From: Streptomyces tsukubensis
GTDB lineage: Bacteria > Actinomycetota > Actinomycetes > Streptomycetales > Streptomycetaceae
NCBI RefSeq assembly: GCF_009296025.1
Contig: NZ_CP045178.1
Span: 2,480,001-2,544,000 of the forward strand
Reading direction: 5' to 3'
Length of the DNA stretch: 64,000 nucleotides
Shown here: positions 35,231 to 43,700 of the stretch, in pieces
How positions within the stretch are numbered: the stretch's first letter is position 1
Layout: the number at the start of each line of letters is the position of its first letter
Made by a program: the position numbers and the translations under genes
The notes under the pieces: model-generated
What the model was told of the DNA's origin: nothing
The model's database searches: none
What the model saw: the letters and a program-made list of their open reading frames with translations, nothing else

Positions 35231-35290
35231 ACCGGAACGGACGGGACCGGAACGGACGGGACCGGAACGGACGGGACCGGAACGGACGGG
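35231..35290. repeat. 15-bp tandem repeat, four perfect copies
   Basis: ACCGGAACGGACGGG is repeated exactly at 35231, 35246, 35261 and 35276, with a partial copy just upstream. Confidence 0.95.
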
Positions 35291-35306
35291 ATCGGGTGCC
35301 CCGACG

Positions 35307-35402
35307 GGCGGACATAAGTGCCGGCGGACATACGTACTGGCGGATGTGAGTACTGGCCGACGCCAGCCCTGGCGGACGTGAACGCTGGCGGGCCTCAGTG
35401 CT
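35307..35402. repeat. 16-bp tandem repeat overlapping the holA stop
   Basis: Units near GGCGGACGTGAGTACT start at 35307, 35323, 35339, 35355, 35371 and 35387. The last unit includes the holA stop codon (35395-35397), so the repeat has grown up to or through the gene end. Confidence 0.88.
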
Positions 35403-36381
35403 GGCGGGCGCGGGCCGCCCGAGCGATCGTGACGACCGCCTTCTCCAGGGCGTACTCGGGGTCGTCGCCGCCGCCCTTCACCCCGGCGTCCGCCTCGGCG
35501 ACCGCGCGCAGGGCGGTGGCCACCCCGTCGGGGGTCCAGCCGCGCATCTGCTGGCGCACCCGGTCGATCTTCCACGGGGGCATGCCCAGCTCCCGCGCGA
35601 GGTCTCCTGGCCGGCCGCCACGCGCGGAGGAGAGCTTGCCGATGGCGCGCACCCCCTGGGCCAGCGCGCTGGTGATCAGAACGGGCGCGACACCGGTCGA
35701 GAGGGACCAGCGCAGCGCTTCGAGGGCGTCGGCGGCGCGCCCCTCCACGGCCCGGTCGGCCACGGTGAAACTGGACGCCTCGGCCCTGCCTGTGTAGTAA
35801 CGCCCGACGACCGCCTCATCGATGGTGCCCTCGACGTCGGCCACGAGCTGGGAGGCGGCGCTCGCCAGTTCCCGCAGGTCACTGCCGATGGCGTCCACCA
35901 AGGCCTGCCCGGCCTCGGGGGTCGCCGAACGGCCGAGCGCCCGGAACTCGCCCCGTACGAACGACAGCCGGTCGGCGGGCTTGGTCATCTTGGGGCAGGC
36001 GACCTCACGAGCACCCGCCTTACGCGCCGCGTCGAGCAGCCCCTTCCCCTTGGGGCCGCCCGCGTGCAGCAGTACGAGGGTGATCTCCTCCGCCGGGGCC
36101 CCGAGATACGCCTTGACGTCCTTGACGGTGTCGGCCGAGAGATCCTGCGCGTTGCGCACGACCACGACCTTCCGTTCGGCGAACAGCGAAGGGCTGGTCA
36201 GCTCGTCGAGGGTGCCCGGCTGAAGCTGGTCGGAGGTGAGGTCGCGTACGTCCGTGTCGGCGTCGGCCGCACGCGCGGCGGCCACCACCTGCTGCACGGC
36301 ACGGTCGAGGAGAAGCTCCTCCTGGCCCACGGCGAGGGTGAGGGGAGCGAGGGGATCGTCGTCTGCAGTCTTCCTGGCCAT
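35395..36381 (-). CDS. holA: DNA polymerase III subunit delta
   Basis: A 328-residue clamp-loader subunit. It has the N-terminal opening LTLAVGQEELLLDRAV, VVVVRNAQDLS, then LVLLHAGGPKGKGLLDAARKAG, and a C-terminal helical collar domain with LGMPPWKIDRVRQQMRGW. These match bacterial HolA. The start MARKTADDD at 36381 is preferred to an ATG 18 bp upstream; neither has a good ribosome site. The stop codon lies within the 16-bp repeat array. Confidence 0.94.
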   Translation of the reverse strand: MARKTADDDPLAPLTLAVGQEELLLDRAVQQVVAAARAADADTDVRDLTSDQLQPGTLDELTSPSLFAERKVVVVRNAQDLSADTVKDVKAYLGAPAEEITLVLLHAGGPKGKGLLDAARKAGAREVACPKMTKPADRLSFVRGEFRALGRSATPEAGQALVDAIGSDLRELASAASQLVADVEGTIDEAVVGRYYTGRAEASSFTVADRAVEGRAADALEALRWSLSTGVAPVLITSALAQGVRAIGKLSSARGGRPGDLARELGMPPWKIDRVRQQMRGWTPDGVATALRAVAEADAGVKGGGDDPEYALEKAVVTIARAARARQH

Positions 36382-36436
36382 CGTGGGCAAGCATCCCATG
36401 GGGCACCGACAGCGGGGCCCGCACGGCCGGGCTCTG

Positions 36437-36682
36437 TCAGGGCTCCTCGCGCCAGCCGTCCCACTCGGCCACGAACAGCGTCAGCGCCTCGGGGTCGAGC
36501 CGGTCCTCGGGGTCCGCGAGGACGACGAGCCACTGGGCGTCCTCCGCGTCGTCCTCGCCGGCCAGCGCCTCCCGTACGAGCTGAGGTTCCTCCGTCGTAC
36601 CGAAGCGGTCACCCAGCGCCTCCGCGACCTCTTCCGCGGCGTCGCGGTCGGGCAGTACCAGCACATGTCTCACATCACTCAC
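36437..36682 (-). CDS. conserved small protein, unknown function
   Basis: An 81-residue acidic protein beginning with GTG: VSDVRHVLVLPDRDAAEEVAEALGDRFG, then a long acidic stretch and DPEDRLDPEALTLFVAEWDGW. The alternating beta-alpha-beta pattern suggests a small ferredoxin-like fold. Third-position GC is high, so it is a true gene. It lies 55 bp upstream of holA on the same strand and may share its transcript. I do not recognise a named family. Confidence 0.8.
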   Translation of the reverse strand: MSDVRHVLVLPDRDAAEEVAEALGDRFGTTEEPQLVREALAGEDDAEDAQWLVVLADPEDRLDPEALTLFVAEWDGWREEP

Positions 36683-36892
36683 GTGACCATTTTCCGACAG
36701 GGGCGCGGGGCCGTGCGACCGGGTCCGGGGCCGGGGTTCCCGAGAGAGGCGGGGCCGGGGCCGGGGCCGTGAAGGGGCTGTGAGCCGGACAGGGCTGCGA
36801 GCGGGCCAAGGCGGTGAGCGGGACAGACTGGGTGAGTGCGGCGGCGGGGCTGTGCCTGCGGCGAGAGGGAACCGCGGGAGGGAGAGCCGGAA

Positions 36893-37771
36893 TCAGTCCT
36901 TGGGAACGATCTGTACGTCGAGGGCGATGGTGATGCTGGGCCCGACCACGGCGATACCTCGGGCGAGCATCGTCTGCCAGCTCACGGTGAAGTCGTCCCT
37001 GTGCAGTTCTGTCGTGGCACGGCAGGCGGCTCGGGTCTCGCCCTCCATGCCGTTGCCGACGCCGAGATACTCGGTGTCCAGGGTGACCGTACGGGTCACG
37101 CCGTGGAGGGTCAGCGCGCCGGTCACCGCCCAGCGCGAGCCCCCTCGGTGCACGAAGCGGTCGCTGTAGAACTCCAGCGTCGGGAAGTTCGCCACGTCGA
37201 GGAAGTCGCTGGAACGCAGGTGGTCGTCGCGCATCTTGACGTTGGTGTCGATCGACGACGCGTCGATGACGACGTGCATGGCCGACTCCTCCATGCTTTC
37301 GGCGATCCGTATCGCGCCCGCGAAGGTGTTGAACCGGCCGTGCACCCGGGCCATACCGATGTGGCGGGCGGTGAAGCTGATCGACGAGTGCGTCGGCTCC
37401 ATGTCCCAGTCGCCGGGGCCGGGCAGCGTCGGCGGAGCGGCCACCAGCATCGTCACGTCGCCGAGGTCCGCGTCGACGCCCTGCTCGACCACCGCGTCGG
37501 CACGGTACGGGGTGAAGCCCTCGGCCGAGATGGCCACGCGGTAGTCACCGAAGGGAACCGTCGCGAGGAACGATCCGAAAGGATCGGCCCCTCCGCTGAC
37601 CACCTTGCGCCCCATGGCGTCCGTGACCGTGAACTCCGCGTTCCGCACGGGTTCGCTGACCGGGTCGATGGCTCTGCAACTCAGCACCCCCGCCCCCGCG
37701 GGAGCCGATCCCGCCGCCGAGCCCGAGCGCTGCGACTTGTTCGTACGGTTCTTCGCTGATCGGCCGAACAT
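36893..37771 (-). CDS. YceI-family protein with N-terminal CarboxypepD_reg-like domain
   Basis: A 292-residue cytoplasmic-looking protein with no signal peptide. Residues about 30-110 form a transthyretin-like beta domain (AEFTVTDAMGRKVVSGG, FGDYRVAISAEGF). Residues about 120-290 are a YceI lipocalin-like domain (WDMEPTHSSISFTARHIGMARVHGRF, HLRSSDFLDVANFPTLEF, GALTLHGVTRTVTL), the family that binds isoprenoid or amphiphilic ligands. The fusion resembles actinobacterial proteins with both domains. The start is the ATG at 37771. Two GCATTCGA repeats lie upstream. Confidence 0.9.
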   Translation of the reverse strand: MFGRSAKNRTNKSQRSGSAAGSAPAGAGVLSCRAIDPVSEPVRNAEFTVTDAMGRKVVSGGADPFGSFLATVPFGDYRVAISAEGFTPYRADAVVEQGVDADLGDVTMLVAAPPTLPGPGDWDMEPTHSSISFTARHIGMARVHGRFNTFAGAIRIAESMEESAMHVVIDASSIDTNVKMRDDHLRSSDFLDVANFPTLEFYSDRFVHRGGSRWAVTGALTLHGVTRTVTLDTEYLGVGNGMEGETRAACRATTELHRDDFTVSWQTMLARGIAVVGPSITIALDVQIVPKD

Positions 37772-37815
37772 GTACTGGACACCCCTGTGCTCTTGACTTG
37801 GCCCCTGACGACAAC

Positions 37816-37842
37816 GCATTCGATCACCGTTACGGCATTCGA
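37816..37842. promoter_or_regulatory. direct repeats upstream of the YceI gene
   Basis: GCATTCGA occurs at 37816-37823 and 37835-37842, 19 bp apart, about 45-70 bp before the YceI start. It could be a tandem operator or paired activator sites. Confidence 0.3.
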
Positions 37843-37953
37843 GGCAACAGAGGGCCACACCACGGGAATACAGCAGAACCCCCCACCATGCCCCCAGTGA
37901 CCCGAATTGACCGTTCCGCTTAGCGTTTTGCCTGATCAGGGAAGGTTTTCAAA

Positions 37954-38145
37954 GTGATTACAAAAACCTCCTCGTACCCGGCCAGCGTCTCCTCCCCGGA
38001 GCCGAGCCGCCGCGTCCCCGACTCGCCATCGCCTGTGGTCGTGAGCGTCAGGCCGCTGATCGTGATCCGGCCATCGGCCGTCGGCCGTCCGCCGTCCGCC
38101 GTCCGCAGGACGCAGGGAGCAAACAGGGGAAGTGACGAAGTGTGA
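37954..38145 (+). CDS. weak candidate 63-residue protein
   Basis: A GTG at 37954 has GGGAAGG eight bases upstream and opens VITKTSSYPASVSSPEP. About four-fifths of codons end in G or C. It is Ser/Pro/Arg-rich with a Val-rich middle, has no recognised family and overlaps an equally open antisense frame. Treat as uncertain. Confidence 0.3.
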   Translation: MITKTSSYPASVSSPEPSRRVPDSPSPVVVSVRPLIVIRPSAVGRPPSAVRRTQGANRGSDEV

Positions 38146-38378
38146 GGAGGGCGCTGTGGAGTGCCACCAGGATCCGGCCCGGAAGTCGGACGGGCGCGGG
38201 GGTGGGTGTCGAGTCGGTGGACGGGACTCACCGTTCCGCCGGACATCGAGGTCACCGGAGCTCCGGCGGCGGCCGGGCGGGCCCGGACTACCGCGCGGGC
38301 CCGGCAGGGCCGCCCTGACCGCCGGGGGCGCCCGGCTCGCGACCGGCCACCCTCCGGAGACCGGAAGGGAAGGGCCCC

Positions 38379-39812
38379 TTACGGTCCAGGCCGCCACGCG
38401 TCCTCGCGCTGCGGGGCACCGCCGCTCTGAGCGTTACCGACGACGTCCGGCGCCGCGCGGTCCCCCTCGCCCGCCTCACCCACCTCACCCACCTCACCCA
38501 CCTCACCCACCACCGTCGCGTAGTCGGTCGGCACCCGGTAGTCGGTCGGCGTCCCGTATTCGGTCGACGGCAGCCCGCGCATGCGCGCCAGTGGCGACCG
38601 GATGACCCATCCGACCCCGAACACGGCCCCCGCGGTCGCGATCCACAACGTGGGCCGCAACCCCAGCGTCGACCCCAGTACCCCTCCCGCCAGCGCCCCG
38701 AACGGGCGGAAGCCGTAGTTCAGCGTGCGGAACGCACCGGTGACCCGCGAGCGCAGGGCGTCAGGGATGAGCGCCATCTGGAAGGAACCCGCCGCGATGT
38801 CGGCGAGCATCACGCCCACGCACGAGAGGAACTCCGACACGAACAGCAGGCCGGCGCTGAGCGGTTCCGGACCCCGCGCGAGCGGCACGAGGAGCAGTGG
38901 CACGGTGAAACCGAGGAACCCCATGACGATGGTCGGCCCGATCCCGGCACGGCGTACGACGGCGCCGCAGCACGCCGCCCCGAGCAGACCACCGACCGCT
39001 CCACCACTCAGGACAAGTCCCAGCAGCCCCGCGCTGAGGCCCAGTTCCTGGGTGGCGTAGAGGACGAACAGTGTCTGGAGAATGAAGTTGAAGAACTGCA
39101 GGGTCCCGGAGGCGGCGAACAGCGCTCGCATGGAGGGCTGCCGTACCACCCAGCGCATCCCCGCGGTGAAGTGGCCCTTCTCCGGCGCCGAGGGCGGCGG
39201 CTCCACCGCGTGGACCTGTCCGAGCAGGAGCGCGGAGAGCAAATAGGTGAAGGCGTCCGCCACGAGCGCGAATGGCGCGGTCAGGATCTGCACCAGCACT
39301 CCGCCGAGCCCCGGCCCGCCCAGCCACGACATGGAACGCGCCCCCACGACCAGCGAATTGCCCGCCACATATCGCTCCACGGGCAACATCGCGGCCAGCA
39401 CCGTCACGTTGCAGACGTCGAAGAGCACGGTCAGCGCGCCCACACCGAAGGCGACCCCGTACAACTGCCAGAGTGTGAGAAGGCCCAGCACGTACGCCAC
39501 CGGCAACGAGGCGATCAGCGCCGCACGGGCCAGATCCGCGACGATCATGATCCGCCTGCGCCGCGCCCGCCCGTCGGCCCAGGACCCGGCCGGCAGGCTC
39601 AGGAGCAGCGCGGGCAACAGCTCGACGGTCTTCAGCAGACTCATCTCCGCCACGTCGGCGCCGAGCACCACCACGGCGACCAGCGGGAGGGCGATCAGCG
39701 ATATCTGATCACCCATCAGCGAGACGGTCTGACCGCACCAGTACCGCCGAAAGCGCGTCTCCCGCAACAGCCCGGGTATCCGCCCCGCGACGACCCCCCG
39801 TATATGGCTCAC
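38379..39812 (-). CDS. MFS transporter (enterobactin-exporter/multidrug type)
   Basis: A 477-residue protein with about 12 membrane segments. It starts FRRYWCGQTVSLMGDQISLIALPLVAV, as MFS_3-type exporters do, and has the loop SWADGRARRRRI between TM2 and TM3. The C-terminal 60 residues are hydrophilic and repetitive (TPTDYRVPTDY, then GEVGEVGEVGE, encoded by 9-bp CACCTCACC units). The GTG start overlaps the upstream ArsR-type gene stop by GTGA, so the two are one operon; the transporter is likely induced when the regulator releases its operator. Substrate unknown. Confidence 0.9.
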   Translation of the reverse strand: MSHIRGVVAGRIPGLLRETRFRRYWCGQTVSLMGDQISLIALPLVAVVVLGADVAEMSLLKTVELLPALLLSLPAGSWADGRARRRRIMIVADLARAALIASLPVAYVLGLLTLWQLYGVAFGVGALTVLFDVCNVTVLAAMLPVERYVAGNSLVVGARSMSWLGGPGLGGVLVQILTAPFALVADAFTYLLSALLLGQVHAVEPPPSAPEKGHFTAGMRWVVRQPSMRALFAASGTLQFFNFILQTLFVLYATQELGLSAGLLGLVLSGGAVGGLLGAACCGAVVRRAGIGPTIVMGFLGFTVPLLLVPLARGPEPLSAGLLFVSEFLSCVGVMLADIAAGSFQMALIPDALRSRVTGAFRTLNYGFRPFGALAGGVLGSTLGLRPTLWIATAGAVFGVGWVIRSPLARMRGLPSTEYGTPTDYRVPTDYATVVGEVGEVGEVGEAGEGDRAAPDVVGNAQSGGAPQREDAWRPGP

Positions 39813-40627
39813 CCCCCTTCGCCCCGTTCCCGTTCGCGTCCCCGACCCCGTTCCCCGTCTCCGGCGAGGTCCCCGGGGACTTGGTCGGGGGTCTCGCCGA
39901 AGGCCCGGTCGGGGCCCTCCCCGGAGGCCTGGTCGAGGCCCTCCCCGGAAACCTCGTCGGGACCCTTGTCGGGCCTTTCCGTGGCAGCGGGCGGGTCGAC
40001 CTCGGGCGACGGATAGGCGATCCGCAAGAACTCCACGAGCCTGGCCCCCTCGGGCCGCAGGGACGCATCCCGCAACCGAGCGTCGTACGGTTCGATCACC
40101 CCCCTGATCCGGTCACGCACCGACCGCAGTTCGTCCGCCGTCAGATAGAGCTGACTGTCACCGAACTCCTCGGCCTCCTGCCACTCCCTCGGCAGCTCCC
40201 TCCGCCGCTCCAGCGCACGGGTCATACGCTCGAAGTACTGCTCCGCGATCATGGTGGACAACACAGCGGAGGCATCCGCCACGGCCGGATCGTCCGAGTA
40301 ACCGGGCCACGAGGTGTAGTCGGTCGTGGCCCGCCACGGCTTCTCACGCCCCCGGCCACCCCCGGTCTGCTCCACGAGGCCGTACTTGGCCAGCATCCGC
40401 AGGTGGTACGAGCAACTGGCCACCGACTCCCCCGTCTGCTCCGCCGCCCGTGTCGCCGTGAGTGGACCAAGCACCCGCAACATGCCGACCAGCCGCATTC
40501 GCGTGGGGTGCGTATAGGCCCGTAGCGCTCGGGCGTCGGTGAGCCGCAGCTCACTCTCCCGCTGCCGCCCCGCACCGGCCTTGTCGGCCGTCCCCTCGTC
40601 TCCGCCCGCACTCGCCTCTTCCGTCAT
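39809..40627 (-). CDS. ArsR/HTH_20-type winged-helix regulator
   Basis: A 272-residue regulator. The winged helix at about residues 30-105 has ALRAYTHPTRMRLVGMLRVLG, ATRAAEQTGESVASCSYHLRML (recognition helix) and AKYGLVEQ. A helical middle domain follows with IAEQYFERMTRALERRREL, probably for dimerisation or ligand sensing. The last 60 residues are low-complexity Gly/Glu/Asp with GEGLDQASGEGPD-type repeats. The upstream region contains a strong promoter with an overlapping dyad, consistent with autorepression. It is co-transcribed with the MFS gene. Confidence 0.9.
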   Translation of the reverse strand: MTEEASAGGDEGTADKAGAGRQRESELRLTDARALRAYTHPTRMRLVGMLRVLGPLTATRAAEQTGESVASCSYHLRMLAKYGLVEQTGGGRGREKPWRATTDYTSWPGYSDDPAVADASAVLSTMIAEQYFERMTRALERRRELPREWQEAEEFGDSQLYLTADELRSVRDRIRGVIEPYDARLRDASLRPEGARLVEFLRIAYPSPEVDPPAATERPDKGPDEVSGEGLDQASGEGPDRAFGETPDQVPGDLAGDGERGRGRERERGEGG

Positions 40628-40633
40628 ACATAT

Positions 40634-40663
40634 AAAGGTATCTTTAGAAAGAATCCTTTACAA
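40634..40663 (-). promoter_or_regulatory. arsR-MFS promoter with overlapping operator dyad
   Basis: On the minus strand TTGTAA (40658-40663), a 17-bp spacer and TACCTT (40635-40640) lie 7 nt before the ATG at 40627, giving a leaderless mRNA. The spacer and both hexamers fall within an imperfect 26-bp dyad (40634-40659): AAAGGTATCTTT, AG, AAAGAATCCTTT, so a bound repressor would block RNA polymerase. The block is strikingly AT-rich for this genome. Confidence 0.75.
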
Positions 40664-40706
40664 GCCTCGCGGCTCTTCTCGGGCCGTCGGCTACCGGCCG
40701 CGGCGC

Positions 40707-43700
40707 TCACGGGCTCCTGCCCCGCTCGCCGGTTCCGGTCTCCGTCATCACCCCCATCCCGCCGCCCACACCCGCTCGGACTCCCGGTCCGACGGTGACC
40801 GCGATGGCACCGTCCCGGTCCGTCCGCAGTACCCGCGCACCCGCCCCGCTCAGGGCTGCCACCGTCCTGGGCGCGGGATGTCCGTAGGTGTTGTCGTCGC
40901 CCACCGATACGAGAGCGAGTCGCGGCGCGGTACGCCGCAGCAACTCCGGATCTTGAAACGCCGACCCGTGATGCGGGACTTTGAGCACGTCGACGGAGGG
41001 CAACGTCCCGTACCTGCGTAACAACCCACGCTGCGCCGGGGGTTCGAGGTCGCCGGGCAGAAGCATGGTCAGCCCGCCGGTCCGTACGAGCAGCGTGAGA
41101 CTGGCGTCGTTCGGGCTCCCACCGGACGGCGCGGGACCCGTGACCACCGCCGCACCGCCTTCGGGCGCGGGCCCCCTTCCGAGCGGCGTGCCCGTGCCGG
41201 ACGGCGCACCCCCATCGGACGGCGCGCGCTCCCCGGACACTTCGCCCCCTCCGGACGGCGTGTCCCCTGTGGACAGCGTGCCCGCTCCGTGCGCGGGGCC
41301 CTCTCCCGGCGCAGGTTCGACTCCTGGTGGCGCACCACCCCGCGGGGAGGGGCGGTTCTCGGGCTGCGGCGGCCAGAGGACCTGCCAGTCGAGGTTCCCC
41401 GTACGCCGCCGCTCCCCCGCCGCCGAGGTCCCCACCGGCACTCCGTTCTCCTCGGCCACCCGGTGGACGAACTCCGCCTGTTCGCTCGGCTCCTGGAGCG
41501 CGGTCGTCCGGATCGCGCCCACCGCGCGACCACGCAACACTCCGGGAAGCCCGGCCACGTGGTCGGCGTGAAAGTGCGTCAACAGGACGAGCGGCACCCG
41601 CGTGACCTTGAGCTGCCGCAGACAGCGGTCCACCGCCACGGGGTCGGGGCCCGCGTCGACCACCACCGCTGTGTCGTCGCCCGCCGCGAGGACCGTGGCA
41701 TCCCCCTGGCTCACGTCACACATCACGTACCGCCAGCCCGGCGGCGGCCAGCCTGTCAACGCCCTCGTGAGCGGAGGCGGTCTGACGACGGCGAGCAGCA
41801 GGAGTAAGGCGCACCCCGCGGCCAGCCACGGATGCCGCAGCAGCCTGCCGCCGACCGCGACGACGACCAGCGTCACAACGGCGAGCAGCGCCCCGCCTCG
41901 CCAGCCGCCGGGCCAGTCCACACCAGCCCCGGGAAGCGCCGCGCCCGTACGCGCGACCTTCGCGATCCACCCCACGGGCCACCCGGCACACCAGGAGACG
42001 CCACGCGCCAACGGCATCGCCCACGGGGCCAGCGCCAGCGCCGCGAAGCCGAGCAGAGTGGCCGGCGCCACGGCGATCTCCGCCAGCAGATTGCAGGGCA
42101 CCCCCACCAGACTCACCCGCGAGGCGAGCACGACTACGACTGGCGCGCACACCGCCTGTGCGGCTCCCGCACAGGCCAGCGCTTCCGAGAGCCTGGGTGG
42201 TACGCCGCGTCGGCGCAGGGAGTCCCCCCAGCGCGGCGCCAAGGTCAGAAGGGCGCCGGTGGCCAGCACCGAGAGCGCGAACCCGTAGTCGCGGGACAGC
42301 CACGGGTCCCACAGCACCAGGAACAGCACGACGGCGGCGAGAGCCGGGATGAGTGATCTGCGGCGGCCGGTGCCGATGGCGATCAGCGTGAGCGTTCCGC
42401 AGGCGGCGGCCCGCACGACGCTCGGTTCGGGTCGGCAGACGATGACGAACCCCAGGGTGAGCGCGCCGCCCAGCAGCGCCGTCGCGCGCAGGGGGATTCC
42501 GAGGCGGGGCGCGAGCCCTCCGCGTTCCGCCCGGTGGGCGGTGCCCGGCGGGCCGAGCAGCAACGCGAGCAGGATCGTGAAGTTGGCGCCGCTGACAGCC
42601 AGCAGATGTGTCAGGTCCGTAGCTTTGAAGGCGTCCTCAAGGTCCGCGGGTACTCGTGAGGTGTCGCCCACGACCAGCCCCGGCAGGAGGGCGCGGGCGT
42701 CGGGCTCCAGCCCGGCGGTGGCCTTTCGCAATCCTCCGCGCATTCTTCCCGCGATCCGCTGGATCCCGGAGGGTGGCGCGGTGACGTGCGGTGGCTCTCC
42801 CTCCGGTAACCGGATGACGGCTGCCGTCCTGATATCCCCGGGCCATGGAGGCGTGAGGCGTACGTCCGCCCGCAGTCGAGTCGTGGGAAGCAGCCGCAGC
42901 CAGTCCCGCCCGTCCTTCCGATACTTCCCGTACTTCTCGTACTTCCCGTACTTCTCGCTCACGGGCGGCCTGCGGGCTCCTGGCCGTAGGTGCTCGGCTT
43001 CACCCCCGACCCGCGGTGGCCCTGCCTTGCTGGGCCACCGCGGGCCGGTGTCCGGTTCCGGCAGCCGGACGACCGCGAGGACGGGGGTGCGTGTCACCGT
43101 CGCCGCACCGCCTGCCGTACTCACGCGCACGATCTCCGCGTCGAAGAGCACCTCCGCCGGGGCAGGACGGCCTCCCAGCGTCCTGGGGCGACTCTTCCTC
43201 GGGTCCTTACCGACCTCCAATTCGACGGTGGCCCGCGCGTGCGCCTCGGCCAACTCCCGCACCGGCCCTCTGTGCCGGTCCGCCCCGTACGACGCGGCGG
43301 AGGCGGCAGCCGCGGCCACACACAACAACACGGCCCCTGACGTGACTCGCCACCGAATCCGTCCACCTCCCTGCCCGCCTCCCCCTGGTCCGCCTCCCTG
43401 TCCGCCTCCCCGTGATCCGCCTCCCCGTGGTCCGCCTCCCTGTCGTGCGCCTCCATGTCGCGGGGCCGCGCCACGCCCGCCGCGCCGGACACCATGTCCC
43501 TCACACACCAGCAGGACACCGCCCGCCAGCCCCGAACCCGCCGCCACCAGCACGGCCACGGACGACGACATCGCCAACGCGAGCGCCGCCGTCAGCCACG
43601 CTGCAAGGGCAAGTGGAACGAGCCGCAGGTCCGGCGGCCCTTCCTGCCGGGGATGCGAGTCCCCCAACCGCCCACCCGAGGCGACGTGCACAGCGTCCCG

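Larger units (their letters stand above)
34883..35394. other. 512-bp region between rpsT and holA: terminator and repeats
   Basis: It holds a dyad (CACCGCAC/GTGCGGTG, about 34981-35019), the rpsT terminator, then GC-rich sequence with GCGCTCAGG-type repeats (35109-35195), a 15-bp array and a 16-bp array that continues into the end of holA. No coding frame is supported. Confidence 0.7.
37772..38378. other. 607-bp region between YceI and MFS genes
   Basis: It contains GCATTCGA repeats near the YceI start, an AT-rich patch with AGGTTTT/AAAACCT dyad arms (37943-37969), a weakly supported small ORF at 37954-38145, and low-complexity GGCCGTC/CCGCCGT repeats at 38070-38105. The frames on both strands have middling coding bias. 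Confidence 0.5.

Noticed and set aside
37920..38255. 111-codon minus-strand gene between YceI and MFS
   Set aside because: Coding bias collapses in the last 16 codons, there is no ribosome site, and the start lies in low-complexity sequence; the plus-strand alternative is only slightly better.
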